A stretch of DNA of 64,000 nucleotides from positions 1,012,154,107-1,012,218,106 of the forward strand of contig NC_056726.1 in assembly GCF_019279795.1 (NCBI RefSeq), written 5' to 3'. This document shows, one piece after another, positions 42,993 through 54,307 of the stretch. A program made the position numbers and the translations under genes. The DNA is from Protopterus annectens (Eukaryota > Chordata > Ceratodontiformes > Protopteridae). How positions within the stretch are numbered: the first letter of the stretch is position 1; each line of letters begins with the position of its first letter. The notes under the pieces are model-generated. The model ran no database searches and was not told the origin of the DNA. It saw nothing but the letters and a program-made list of their open reading frames with translations.

Positions 42993-43256
42993 TGTAAATC
43001 AATGTGTGTGTATGTACCTTTAAGAAGCTATCCAAGGGCTAGCACAAGTGTATAAATACTGAGCATGTGCGAGCCTGACTGCCATTTTGTAGTTAGCAGT
43101 TGAGATGTGAACTTGTATGTATGTAAGCTCTGTCTGTTACTAGTTTGTTCGTACTTTATGATGCTGCTCTCCATCCTGATGTGTTTCTAAATATTAAAGC
43201 ACCTAAATGAAAACCCCGGCCTTCTTGTTATATGTGTTAGAGATGAGCGAGTGACA
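42993..43256 (+). repeat. 5' LTR
   Basis: It starts TGTAAATCAATG and ends GCGAGTGACA. It contains GTATAAATACTGAGCATGTG (TATA-like) and TATTAAAGCACC (polyadenylation-like). It aligns along its length with the LTR at 46058-46310, with small deletions and scattered substitutions. Confidence 0.92.
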
Positions 43257-43274
43257 TGGTGCCAGAAGTGGCAT
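43257..43274 (+). other. Primer-binding-site-like sequence
   Basis: TGGTGCCAGAAGTGGC directly follows the 5' LTR. TGG at this place is typical of a tRNA primer-binding site; the primer tRNA is not identified. Confidence 0.6.
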
Positions 43275-43419
43275 GTCTAAATGACATGGAGTCAGAACTG
43301 GAATATCCAAAGGGCATGAAGCTAGATGGCTAAAGTGATATGAGGCACTTGCTTAGAGCTGGAGGAATATACACCAGTAGATCATCCTTAAAATGTGCAA
43401 TCTTTGCAAACAGGTCAGA

Positions 43420-43860
43420 AACGAATTTTAAATATTAAATCTTGCTCAGCACTATTTCTTATTCACACAATATGAAATGGGCATACAGAATGCTCTAAAC
43501 AATATTTGCATATGCCGATATGTACGATATTGATAAAATATTCAAATTATTACAGAAAATGTTTGAAATAAAGTCCAAATTGCGTAAAATGAATAAAATA
43601 AGGGGAAATCACCACATTTTCACAAAACAAGTATTTTTCATATTAAGCAAAAGATATCTGAGTTATCAGAAGTATATAAAGTGTTCACATATTTGTGCAG
43701 CATTAGTAAAGATATTTCTCAAAAGTACAGCCATTATAAGGCATATTTCACAAAATACAACCATTACAGAGCATATTTTGCAAAGTACAGTACTTCTTAG
43801 AGTTTATTGTGCATTTGAATGTTGTTACAAGTTCACAGAACAGTTTGGTCATACATAATT
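43420..43860 (+). other. AT-rich leader with short repeats
   Basis: Between the primer site and gag. About three degenerate units of roughly 31 bp (GCATATTTCACAAAATACAA, GCATATTTTGCAAAGTACAG) lie at 43700-43800. A 112-codon open frame across it has no family motif and I do not call it a gene. Confidence 0.5.
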
Positions 43861-43903
43861 ATAAGGGCCATATTTTCAGCGTGTTTGTGTATACTTTGTG
43901 GGC

Positions 43904-44933
43904 ATGGCAGACGGATTTTGAAAACCCAGTGCACGTCTATTTGACAGTAATATTGCTGAGAACTGGAGAGTGTTTGAGCAGGAGTATGACATTTTCATGC
44001 AGGCTGCATTTTCTGATAAAGATGACTATACAAAGGGATTTATTCTACTTAATTTAGCTGACTTAGAAGCCATTGAAACAGAACATTTATTTGTGTATGC
44101 AGCAACTATATGCTGGAGGGGGGAAAATCTTCATATTGTTGTACAAGCTGAGTCAAAGGAGGATCAAGAGCGCTTAAAACGAACATTTAGAGAAATGTGT
44201 AAACCCCTCAGACAAATGTTACTATGCAAAGGCATTTATTTTACATAAAGGATCAAAAGCCTTGTGAAACTTTTCCAGCAAATATAACTGACCTGAGAAA
44301 TATGGATAACGTGCAGATTTTGTGATTTAAGGGATGAGTTTATAAAGGACAGACTTGTGTGTAGTATAAAAGATGATGCTGTGAGAAAGATTTTGCTTCA
44401 TGACAGTGATTTAACTTTGAATAAGGCCATTGAGATTTGTCAGCTATACGAGCTCACAGAAAAGCACACAGATATGCTTACAAATCAGAACAGTTCTAGA
44501 AGACACAGTGATAGAACTCATGTTGGCTGTATGCAGCACGTGGTTAAAAGAAACAGGTCCAAGCACATGGCAACAGCTGTAACCCCTGCAGCACCTACTG
44601 GTAAACCCCAGAACTGTCTAGCAAATTCCAGAGTTCGAACAATCTCAGTGAAGCATACGAGTGAGTCAAAAAACTCAAAGCATGGGCCCTAACCTAGTTT
44701 CATTGCCAAACGCCGTAATTGTGGTGAAAGTCATGAATCTAAAAGGGAAAAGTGTTAAACTTTTGGTCAGCAATGCCACAAATGTAATAAACGGAATCAA
44801 TTCAAATAGTTTTATAAATCAAAAGGCCCATATTCTTTCTTTGAAATATTTGTTCCAAAGTCCTTGCAACAAGAGTATATTACTATCTTCCATTGTGGTC
44901 ACGCAGGAACTGAATCTACCAAAAGAAGGGTGA
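43904..44933 (+). pseudogene. Gag of the Gypsy-type element, capsid and zinc knuckles
   Basis: The capsid reads NIAENWRVFEQEYDIFMQAA, then LLNLADLEAIE, followed by IKDDAVRKILLHDSDLTLNK and AIEICQLYE (44357-44460), a strong Gypsy/Mag gag signature. Two CCHC-like knuckles follow in another frame (RNCGESHESKREKC, QCHKCNKRNQF) with a lost first Cys and a stop between them. Frameshifts near 44250 and 44690 and an early stop break the frame. Confidence 0.85.
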
Positions 44934-44939
44934 GATATC

Positions 44940-45735
44940 TAATATTTTGGTTTTCTTTGTCACAAGACATTGAGAGAGCACTTTCATCTTGTTGACTATG
45001 TAATAGTACAAAGCCACATCAACAGAAAGAACTTCAGCTAAACCAGATTCCAGAACTACCTTGGTCAACAGTACCCAGAGACATTTTCGAGTGGAATGGT
45101 CAACATTCCTTGGTGTTAGTACACTCTTAATCCAATTGGTTTGAGATTGACTTACTTCCTAACCTAGCATCCAGTACAGTCATTACTGAGATGTCTGCAG
45201 AAAGTTATTTCAGACAATGGCATGCAGTTTACATGCCAACAGTTCAAGGCTACTTCACTCTCAGTACAAGTAGCTCTGAGTACCCGCAGCAAATGGTTTG
45301 GCAGAGCGTGCAGTTCGAAGTACAAAACAGTTACTTGGAAGTCAAAACGAGATAATAGTGATGTTTTCCTGATTCTCTTGAATTTCACAAAAATGTTCCT
45401 TATGATAAACATCTTGGTTCACCTGCTTAGAGACTTCTGTCGAGACAAACCAGAACCACAATACCAGTCAGTAGTCAGTTGTTGGTTCCATGTGTTAAGA
45501 ACAGCAGGTCAATCTATTGAAGAAACGCCTGTCCCAGAAGTCCTTCTATGACAAGACTAGCAGACCACTCAATTGATTACAAAAAGGAAAAGTGGTAAGG
45601 ATGCAAATGTCCAAAGGTTATGATCACATTAGTGTCGTGAAAATATTTGTCCAGAGCCGAGATCATACATTGTGGAATTAGAAGGAGCAATCTTTAGGTG
45701 GAATCAAAGGCATTTACTAAAGTATCTGAGCATAT
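44940..45735 (+). pseudogene. Integrase remnant of the Gypsy-type element
   Basis: The second half of the zinc domain (FWFSLSQDIERALSSC, KPHQQKEL) is followed by IPELPWSTVPRDIFEWNGQH, then ISDNGMQFTCQQFK (45190-45240, a core Asp), a damaged SSSEYPQ segment, and a C-terminal stretch with YYDKTSRPL and GKVVRMQMSKGYDHISVVK. Frameshifts are frequent. No reverse transcriptase precedes it. Confidence 0.8.
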
Positions 45736-46043
45736 ACTGCAGCATATAGCCTGTGAGAAAGACTGTTTATCTCAGAGTGAGTTGTCCAGTGTTCCAGTTC
45801 CAGAGGAAGTTCCATAGGACATTCCCGTTCCTGTGATAAATCCAGAAGTTCCAGATATGAGTTGTGCATTGCAGACTGTCCCTCTTGCTAATTTGGTCCC
45901 AACTGTTATGTTACGAGATATAGTTGAATCTCTAAACCCTGTGACAGATATTAAGCAACTTGGACAAGAACAATGTGTTTTGTTTCTGATGTATATAGTA
46001 ATGCATGCCTATCTCTGATATTGTTTTGTATAAAAGGCAACTT

Positions 46044-46057
46044 TTTAAGAGGAAGGG
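46044..46057 (+). other. Polypurine tract
   Basis: AAGAGGAAGGG sits directly before the 3' LTR, in the place where plus-strand synthesis is primed. Confidence 0.75.
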
Positions 46058-46310
46058 TGTAGATCAATATGTGTGCATCTATCTTTAAAAAGCTATCCAA
46101 GAGCTTGCACGTGAATAAATACTGAGCACGTGCGAGCCTGTCATTTTGTAGCTAGCTGTTGAGATGTGAACTTGTATGTTTGTAAGCTCTGTGAACTAGT
46201 TTGTTCATATTTTATGATGCTGCTATCCATCCTGATGTGTTTAAATGTATTAAAGCATTTACGTGAAAACCCCAACCTTCTTGTTATATGTGTTAGATGA
46301 ACGAGTGAGA
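46058..46310 (+). repeat. 3' LTR
   Basis: It starts TGTAGATCAATATG and ends ACGAGTGAGA. It matches the 5' LTR through the TATA-like and TTAAAGCA segments. The visible differences between the two LTRs indicate an old insertion. A clean target duplication is not seen (TGTAA before, CGTAC after). Confidence 0.92.
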
Positions 46311-46779
46311 CGTACTTCTCTGATTTCTAAAACTTTTCATAAAATTTCTGAAATATCTTATTACCTTTACAGGATCTCTGGTTATTTTTCTTGTTATAGG
46401 CTCCCTAAATTTGATAACAATCATTTCTACTTTTTGTTGCCTAAGTTGTAGTGCCAAAAGTTTTTGTGCTTCGGAGTTATTATAAAAAATGGTTGCTTAA
46501 CAGCAATCTTTCTAAACTCATACATATTATCCAGTTACCCCTTATTCTTTCTTTAGCCTTCTGCAGTTGTGCCCATTCTTGTGCTGTAAGATTGTCCTCA
46601 TTTTGTATTACTTTAACTTTTGTCAGACCCTTCTTGTTACTTCTTAACCAGATCTATTTTTCTTTTATTTCTACCCTATTTTTAAAATCGACTTTCTTTA
46701 TAGATCACCAGCTATCATTTTTGGACTACTTTCTATCTTCACTATAACTCCCAACTACCCATTCCTTAAATTTCTTTCT
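46311..46779 (-). mobile_element. L1-clade LINE, linker region of the split copy
   Basis: The minus-strand sequence includes LRQQKVEMIVIKFREPITRK and ITRDPVKVIRYFRNFMKSF in a broken frame. This matches the L1 segment between endonuclease and reverse transcriptase. It continues the L1 from 42992 across the Gypsy-type element. Confidence 0.7.
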
Positions 46780-46972
46780 TTGTAACAGGTGGTGGGGAAG
46801 CACCAGTGTCTCATCTTTGAATAATTTATGTAACGTTGCTTAGATTATATGATATATAGCAATATATGTGAAGTATAATGTTTGTTATGTTAATATAGTT
46901 TGATTACTTTCGTGTGAATGTAAGTTTGCCTATGTCACAGGTGATAATTCAATAAAGGTGTTTGGAAAAAAA
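46780..46972 (+). mobile_element. 5'-truncated L1 3' UTR with poly(A)
   Basis: About 120 bp match the 3' UTR of the split L1 in reverse orientation (GTAAGTTTGCCTATGTCACA, CAATAAAGGTGTTTGG), followed by a pure A run. It lies within L1 sequence of the opposite strand, so it is a later, severely truncated insertion. Confidence 0.8.
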
Positions 46973-46974
46973 AA

Positions 46975-47203
46975 AATATTTTCCTCAATAATAATTTGTG
47001 CATGATCTGAAATAATTATTGGATGTGTGTCAAAATTCTCAATTAAATGCACATGTTCCTGTGAAATACAATTTCTGTCTAGTCTAGCTCAGTTATTGTA
47101 CCTTGGGGAATAACATAACAATTCTCTCTGAGTTCCTACTAGTGAATTCATGTCTTTCATACCAACAGTTTCATAAATTTCTTCAGAAATCTACCCTCTG
47201 TTT
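46975..47203 (-). mobile_element. L1-clade LINE, endonuclease trace (5' part of the split copy)
   Basis: On the minus strand, IIISDHAQIIIEEN near 46975-47015 resembles the SDHA motif of the L1 endonuclease. It ends against the CR1-K tail at about 47205; a further L1 part beyond CR1-K was not recognised. Confidence 0.6.
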
Positions 47204-47586
47204 TTATAGGTTCATAAGTTGTTTATTAGGCTAATGACCACAGAGGCCTAAAAGCCTAGCCATGCATCCAAAATCTCTGACAAGTTTTGAAACTCTTGAT
47301 AAGTGTAAGCAGGGGCTTGGGAGTGAGACATTTACAAGCAGGGACCTGGGAGATGAACCATTTACAATTTACCTGTGTCCATTAGAGACATAGGTGCCAA
47401 ACCAGGGATTCAGTTGTCCAAGTTGCATTATAATTGGGTTAGGGAGGAACTCTATTTCACATGGATGGGGAACCTGTTCCAGGAACTAAGTAGTCTCTGG
47501 GATGCATACCTGTCTCTCCAGCAGGTCCTACTTATATCACAAGCAAGGCTTAAGTCTTTAGAATGGGTAATTCTGGTGCTGTTTGT

Positions 47587-50430
47587 TTAGTGGATATGCG
47601 GGAGGGCCATCAGAGTGGGGTCTGACAATGTCCTGTAGGCGAGGCATATATCTCTCCTCAAAAACCTGTAGGAGACAGAATACAGGGATAAGGCCTTGAC
47701 GCAGTCTGCATAGGACATTTTAGTTACGCCCTGTATTCTTTTAGTGAGGGACCTCTGTGGATATTCCAATTGTTGGACATGACTGGTTAGGTACATACCA
47801 AAGGGGGCATTGTACTCAATGATAGGTCTAATGAATGCAGAATACAGTGGAACAATGCCTTCTTTGGACTTAGATGCCATACCTTTGTTTATAAGTTGCA
47901 CAATATAGAATGATTTCCTCAATATCGTAGAAACGTGATGGTCATAAGCTAGACAGCTATCTATGTGTGTTCCTAAGTCCCTGACTACTGGGTCAACTGT
48001 AAGGGGTGTGTTGTCAATATGATATTTACCAGGGGTGGATGACTTCCCAAAGGATACTATTATGCATTTCTTGGCATTTAGTTTTAGTCCATGTCTCTGA
48101 CACCAGTTGTTTGTCTGTGTCATCCCTTCCTGGAGAAACTTTGTGTTATTGTGGGATTCAACGACAGCTCCTAATTTGCAATCATCTGCAAATTTAGTCA
48201 GCCAGAGACCATTGACATTGGCATTGACTTCAGAGAATTAAATGTCAAAAAGGAGCGGTCCAAGGACTGATCCCTCAGGGACTCCACTTGTGACTGGCCT
48301 CTTTGTAGAGATGAACTCCCCAATTCTAACTTCCTGGATCCTGTCTGTGAGCCAGTTGGCTATCCACCGGGTGACATACCAGTTTGTACCTAACTTCTTA
48401 AGTTTGTCAACAATGCCCGAGTGGGATATTGTGTCAAATGCCTTGACCAGGTCAAGGTAGGCAGTATGAACCATTTTGCCCTCATCCATTGCTTTGTTGA
48501 CCTTCTCAAAGAAATTCATCAGGTTTAGTAGGCATGACCTAGCCTTGACAAAACCAACTGGGTTGGGTCCAGTGTCTGGAGGTTTACTAAATCACTGTTA
48601 ATCATTTCCATGATAATTCTTTCCATGGCTTTACATATAAGATTAGTGAGACTTATGGGCCTGTAGTTTCCAGCATCTGTAGATGGCGTCCTTTTGTGCA
48701 GGAGGATGACTGCTGCTGTTCTCTATTCATGAGGCATGAAGCCTGTTTGGAGGTTACAGTTAAATAGCAATTCCAGAGGTCCTGATAGATCATGTTTCAT
48801 GCTATTTAGAAGGCATCCTGGAATATTGTGTAAGCCCATTGATGCAGTGTTCCTGGCCTTAGAGAGAGCATTAAGGACCTGTTCCCTAGCGATGGCAGGG
48901 AGAGTTATATTTGATGGTATTTCCTGAGGGAAGGTTGAGGGGGGTAAAGTTGGAGCTGAACCTATTGTCCAGTAGATTTTCTATATCTTCTGGTTCAGTC
49001 TAGGTGGCTATATTTACAATGAGCTCTGCAGACAATTGTGTATTACCTTTGAGGTTGTGGACATAGCTAAAAATGCCTTGTGGTAATCCTTGGCCTGGGA
49101 GGACAAATTTACTGCAAATTTGGCTTTGGTAGACTTGATTTGTCCTTTTAGTTTGGTTAGTTTGATGAGGGTGCTTTTATCCTGCTGGGTGCTGCACCTC
49201 CTACTTTTTGCCATGATTTTCTTCCTCCTGTTATACAGCCGACTGATTTTGTGATTCCACCAGGGTCGCTTGTTTTTTGAGTTAGTTCTCTACTTCCTCC
49301 TGGTGGGTACAACTACCTCTATGCAGCTATTAACATGCTTGTACAGGGTTTCTGTGAACACTTCTGCATAGGCAGCAGTGTTCTCAGGATTTATGGGGGC
49401 TTGAAATGTTGACAGGTTATCACTTAATATCAGGAAGTTAGCCTTAGAGTAGTTTCTGAATATTCCAGGTTTAGCTGGGGGTCCAGGTTTTATTTTTACT
49501 TCAAAGGAGACCATTTTGTGATATGGCCTTACCAGAGAAGACATTACAGTAGGGTTTATGCAGCACTCTCCCATATTAGTGAGGACCACATTCAGTATGG
49601 TTGCACCCCTGGTTGGTGTACTGACTATCTGGTCCAGGAAGTTTGTGCTTACAAAATCCAGGAATATCTGTGCCTGTACATTTGCTGTTATATGGGATTC
49701 CCAGTTAAAAGAGGGGTAATTAAAGTTGCCCATGAATATGGTATTGGGTTGATTGGTGGGGTTCCTATTACATGATCGAAGACGCATTCTGTCAAATGCA
49801 TCTTGAGCGAACAGAAAAGAACAAAAAGGCAAAACAGCAAAGCAACTTTTAAGCAAATTCTTTCCCTGGGAAAGAATTTGCTTGGCCACTTCTGTTACTT
49901 TGCCGTTTTCGGCACTGTAGTGTGATCTCAGAGTTGGTATATTTAAGTAGGGGTGTGTGTGTGTGGGGGGGAATCGCTGTTCTGAGCTTTCGGGATTGTA
50001 AGCTTTCGCTTACATGGGGTCGATTACTCATCGTTCGCATTTATAAGCTTTCGATGAGGTAATATGAACCCGACTGGTGAGTGTTTTTAATAAGTTTAAA
50101 TACATGGTAAGGGTTTCCTGGGTCATAGAGGGGGCCTATAACTTTCAAGGAAGTGGTATTGGATTTTGCCTATGGTGATTTGAACATGGAGCAGCTCAAG
50201 TGTATTGCCCTGTTTGACCAGCCTTGAGGTATATTTATTTCTGATCTAAAAAGAGGCACCTCCACCTTTAGGCCCTGTCTGTGTAGTAGCTGGTCTAAAT
50301 GTGTGGAAGGCATTATAACCTTGCACTGTTGATGTGCTCGCCATGGCTTTAAACCACGTCTCAGAGACCGCACAGACATCAGCATTCTCTAGGGTAAAGA
50401 GAGCTTCTAGGGAGTGGAGTTTTTTTGTTT
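47587..50430 (-). pseudogene. CR1 ORF2 remnant (copy K)
   Basis: Pieces: endonuclease near 49290-49760 (MGNFNYPSFNWESH, LVRPYHKMVSFEV) and 50170-50430, fingers near 48660 (NYRPISLT), palm at 48238-48519 (YLDLVKAFDTISHSGI, SGVPEGSVLGPLLF), FADDCKLG near 48180-48200, and C-terminus at 47587-48123 (EYNAPFGMYLTSHVQQLE). Indels and the M2 insertion break the frame. Confidence 0.85.
49759..50071. mobile_element. Palindromic non-autonomous hAT-like element M2
   Basis: A 313-bp insertion in CR1-K ORF2. Flanks GATTGGTG (49751-49758) and GACTGGTG (50072-50079) form an 8-bp duplication with one mismatch. Ends GGGTTCCTATTAC and its partner GTAATATGAACCC are inverted. Both termini contain their own palindromes (for example ATTACTCATCG with CGATGAGGTAAT). 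A near-perfect 16-bp hairpin, AAGCAAATTCTTTCCC and its complement, lies at 49851-49883. It shares GAGTTGGTATATTTAAGTAG with M1. Confidence 0.82.
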
Positions 50431-50556
50431 AGACTCCTAGCATTGAGCAATAATACCTTTAGACTTTCTTGGTTTTGATTTGCTATGTTGGAAGTACTTT
50501 TAGTTTGGCATTGCCTAAAAAGGCACTATGCGGGAAGACAATATTTTAGCTAATAT

Positions 50557-51510
50557 TCAAAAGTCTAGAGGGGAGAGATGCAGACCATTCCATGGTGACA
50601 AATATTGCACCCCTTTAGAATGACACCAGAAACTAAGGCAATTATTAAAGTCAGTCATCTTTTGCTCATATTGTAGTATCATCCTTGGAGAAGATAAAAT
50701 GTTGCTCACTACTAGGCTCATACCAGCCTGAGACACGTAGTATGAGAGCTCCATGAAGTCTCTCTTCACATAGTCTAGGGTGGTATATTTACTCCCATGT
50801 GGACTGTGACTGAGTCATGCTGGTACTTGTGGTCCATTGACCTGAGTGCATGTGTGATATGGCAGATAAGCAACTGAACATGACTTTCTCCTTACTTAAC
50901 CTGGTGAGAGGGACATCAGTGTGTCTCAAGATGGAATATCCAATGACCAGAATGTTGGATTGTCTAGTGGCTTGTCTTATGGGCTTAGAGGTAGAGGCTC
51001 CATGAGATGTGGCTCTATATATTGATGTGGGTGTTGTTTTGAAAGAGTGCATTTGGGGCTGCTGAGGGTATTTGTCATGTGTACTTCATCTAGGAAGTCT
51101 TTGGGGTTAACGAAGGTTACATTTAAGTGCCTCAGCATATATGGGTCTATACGTCTGCTTTGAATTGTGTGTGATGGATGCAGCGTGTGTACTGCTGACA
51201 ACCTTATTGACATTATGAGTACTTTTATGTAAGAGCTTTGCCTCTAGTGTCACTGTCTCTCACATACCATATCAGTTTGTTTGAGAATTAACTGGTTGTC
51301 AGTAAATATGAGGCAGTTTCTACATTGCCTCATGATGCCCTTATCCAACAAGCTGGTAACAGAGATACTGGGAAAGTCCATATCCATGGCAACAGACCAC
51401 TTTTTATTGATTAGACAGGTAGAGTGAGAATATAAAGCAATGCCAGGAGTATCCGGTTTGCAACTCTGGGGAGAGTGCTTGTCACTGCAAACTAGTTGTC
51501 CTGTGTGCAA
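50557..51510 (-). pseudogene. CR1 ORF1 remnant (copy K)
   Basis: The zinc-finger part is MRQCRNCLIFTDNQLI, then VCE (about 51250-51335). The esterase-like part has VIGYSILRHTDVPLTRLSKE (GDS changed to GYS, about 50900-50970) and MKRDFMELSYYVSQAGMSLV (50700-50769). Frames are broken and the nucleophile block is altered. Confidence 0.8.
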
Positions 51511-51779
51511 CTACGTATTGGTGAAATTTCAATTGTGCTTTTATGGGAAAAATGTCACTCAAGGTGTCTGTGTCTCTACAGGGCATTGACAAACACTTCA
51601 GGGGGAAACTAATACGTAGACCCTGAAAATTTAAGGATGAAGTATTTGGGCAGATATTCTGAAGTTAGAAACAAATAAAGCAGTACTTACTGAAAACAAA
51701 GAATTAGCTTGTCAAAAATGATGAAAAGTGGGGAGTCACTTGACTGGCTACTGCCTGGCTACTACTAGTGTTGGTTTCA

Positions 51780-52220
51780 CCACAGCTTCACTCGGTTGGG
51801 ATACAATACTCCTTTGCTTCTTCTCTCACCAGAAGCAAAGCATGAGTACAATCTCAAGATGAGAAACAGGCCACAGCCTGTTTATGATCCACGGTCTTGT
51901 CCCAGATGCAAGAGTCTATATGCTTGTTTTAGCCTTTTCCTGGTAGATGCCTTGAATAGCAATCAGACCAATCAGGAACATTAAGCACAGGCACTCATTA
52001 CTCAGCCAGGAACAATCAGGAATCAATGCGCTCTGTTTCTTCTCTCACCAGGAACAGAATATAAGCACAAATTCCTATCTGTCACCTATGAAGCAGTTAG
52101 GCTTTCTGTTGCACAGCACTCTCCAGGAAATAATGTCTCTATGCTCCTTCTATCACCAGGAGGAAACAGAAATACTAATCCTAAGATGACTACTGAGAGG
52201 CAGAATGTGGGCTTTCCAAG
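51780..52220. repeat. Degenerate tandem repeat, about 110-bp period
   Basis: A motif like TTCTTCTCTCACCAGGAACA recurs near 51815, 51925 (weakest), 52035 and 52145. The even spacing suggests four old tandem units. Confidence 0.5.
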
Positions 52221-54150
52221 AACTGGTAGCCTTGCAATAGATGATTAAAGGTAAGATGAAAAAAAATGGGTTGATATCCTAAGCACTGCAGTGTGCACTA
52301 AGCAGTTAGATATGAAAAAGGGGATAACTTAAGTTTTAGCTGTCTAAGTGGAGCACCACTAATTTTAAAAGAGCAAGATAGATTGAAGGGGGGTCGACAC
52401 TTTTGTATTCTGGTTCTATGGAATACAGTGGGACGGTCATTAAATTTAAATAGCTGAAGGGGAGTGATTTCACAAAATGATATTTTTTTTTGTTTTCTCA
52501 CAATAGCCAGTGAAAGGGGAGAGGGAAGGACATATGTGGTCAAACTAACATAAGGGGCAGGCAACTAGAAAGACAGCTGTGTTTAAGAACACAACAGCGA
52601 CAGAGTGTGAGGATGGGAGAAGATTTTAAACATTTCTGTGTGACTCAAAAGAAACACAGTTATGGTCTCTTTCCAAATTTTAATATGCAATTGAAAGCAG
52701 AATCCCTACTGAAAGTTGATTATTTCTCCAAAATGTGTTTTAAGCTCCATAATAGCAGTCTTAGGCAGAATATAAATACATATATTATAATCTGTGTACT
52801 TTTGCAACCCATCTCCCACCTCAATAACCCAAGATTACAGCCTGTTAACTTAAACACGCTTGTGTCTAGCTTTTCTTCTGTTTTGTACTGTAATGCCTAC
52901 ATTTCTTAATACCAAAAAACAAGAAAGAAAGAAAGAGAAGAAGACGAAGAAAAAAACACCTGTTTACTTTAGTGATTTTATCACATACAAGAATAACTAA
53001 AAATAGTTTAGTATAAAATATGCAATTTATTTGCATTTACGGAGGCAGGGCTACCCACCTGGCAGTGTAAACCTTGGCTCTACATGGTTGTCACTGTTGA
53101 AGTGACACCGTGACACCATGTGCAAAAAAATGGGAAAAAGGAGTTGTGGATGGATGGGTGGATAAAATATGCAATTTATATTGTAAAAAGGTTTAGAAGA
53201 AATAATGTTAAGAACAGAAATGGTTTTACTTGCAGTCACACTTTTCCTTCTACTTCTTCTCTCAGTGTCCTAAACTTCAATGACTTGAAGTAACGGAAAT
53301 GCTTTTCAGTTCTCTACAAGTTTAACAAAGTCAACAAAAGTGCACTCTTTCCACCTTGCACAGCCATTTTTCACACGAGATTGATGTTTTGCAGTCTCAT
53401 ATTTATTCACTATTTTCTGTGTTGCTGGTCTTCTTCTTGTTCATCTCCATCTCCCAGCTCCAGATTTTGGTTTGATTCAAAGGTTCTCCCAATTCTTCTG
53501 GTCAACTCCTGCACTTTTCTCTGTCTCTCAAACATTTTTCTTTGGAAAAGTGGAAAAGGATTCACTGGAAAAATCTCTTAGTGTGTTATATTATCAGAAG
53601 AATGAGAAGCAGAGTCTCCTTGTACTTGACTGTTCACTTTTTTGGTCAAGCTTTTTGTATTTCCTCATTAGCTTGTTCTCCAAAAATGACTTTGAGCCAC
53701 CAGGAAAAATATTTAGAAGATAGATGGATGCAGCAGCTTGAATCTCATACTTGCTTCTCAGCATTCCCTGATTACAGGAATACATTTATGTCTTTTCTGC
53801 CTGGTGTATAGTGAAAAATCATTTTCCACAAACGCTCTGTCTAACTTTTAATACTTTGTCCTTTTGTCTCACTTTCATCAGCTCACCTATTTCTGCTGCT
53901 AGGTTTGCATCTTTACAATACAGGTCTTGGCTGTTTTCTCATGGTCAGCTTTGAAGCATATACATGATGTGCCCTTTCAATTAACAGTTCCTGCTGTAGA
54001 ATTCCAGTCCGGTTGTTTATTTGTGCCTTCATAAAATTAATAGTCTGTTCCTTTTAGCTTCCTTGGCATAGCAGAAAATCTCGGAGTTTTCCTGCATGCT
54101 CTGTTTTCTAATTTTACTATTTTTGAAACATTTCTTCTACAGCAGTCTCA
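52221..54150. other. Unassigned region
   Basis: No supported gene. A short GAAA/GAAG-rich tract lies at 52919-52962. Sequence from about 53270 may belong to the same unidentified element as the coiled-coil piece at 54154-54300. Confidence 0.5.
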
Positions 54151-54153
54151 TAC

Positions 54154-54300
54154 TTAAACAGCCTTTTCTTCATTTTGACCACTGATTTTTGCATTTATCA
54201 GTTCATCTGAATATATGTTTAAAGCTTCTTCCATTTTTTCCAGCCTTTTGTTATTTGAGTTGATAAATTCCTTCAGTGTTTCATTTAATTTTAGGAGCTC
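54154..54300 (-). other. Short coiled-coil-like coding piece, unidentified
   Basis: On the minus strand the frame YSELLKLNETLKEFINSNNK, then RLEKMEEALNIYSDELINA, has a heptad-like charged pattern. It recalls the coiled coil of L1-type ORF1 proteins, but no other ORF1 motif is visible. The RTE inserted at its upstream end, so the start codon of the open frame lies in the RTE tail. Confidence 0.35.
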
Positions 54301-54307
54301 TGAGTAC

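Larger units (their letters stand above)
42993..46310 (+). mobile_element. Gypsy-type LTR retrotransposon with internal deletion, inserted in the L1
   Basis: A pair of LTRs (42993-43256 and 46058-46310) bounds a 2.8-kb interior with a primer-binding-like site, gag, zinc knuckles, integrase and a polypurine tract. Protease, reverse transcriptase and RNase H are absent; nucleocapsid runs almost straight into the integrase zinc domain near 44940. The gag and integrase wording is that of the Mag-like Gypsy lineage. L1 sequence lies on both sides. Confidence 0.88.
47205..51545 (-). mobile_element. CR1-clade LINE, copy K, near full length, decayed
   Basis: 3' UTR and tail at 47205 (TATAGGTTCATAAGTTG), ORF2 to about 50430 and ORF1 to about 51510. 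It belongs to a more diverged subfamily than A and J, like copy B. It contains the hAT-like element M2 (49759-50071). Confidence 0.85.

Noticed and set aside
43520-43858. 112-codon open frame in the Gypsy-type leader
   Set aside because: It is Lys/Ile-rich from AT-rich sequence, contains short tandem repeats and has no gag motif.
53270-54300. A complete L1 ORF1 gene
   Set aside because: Only a short coiled-coil-like stretch is seen; no RNA-recognition motif could be placed.
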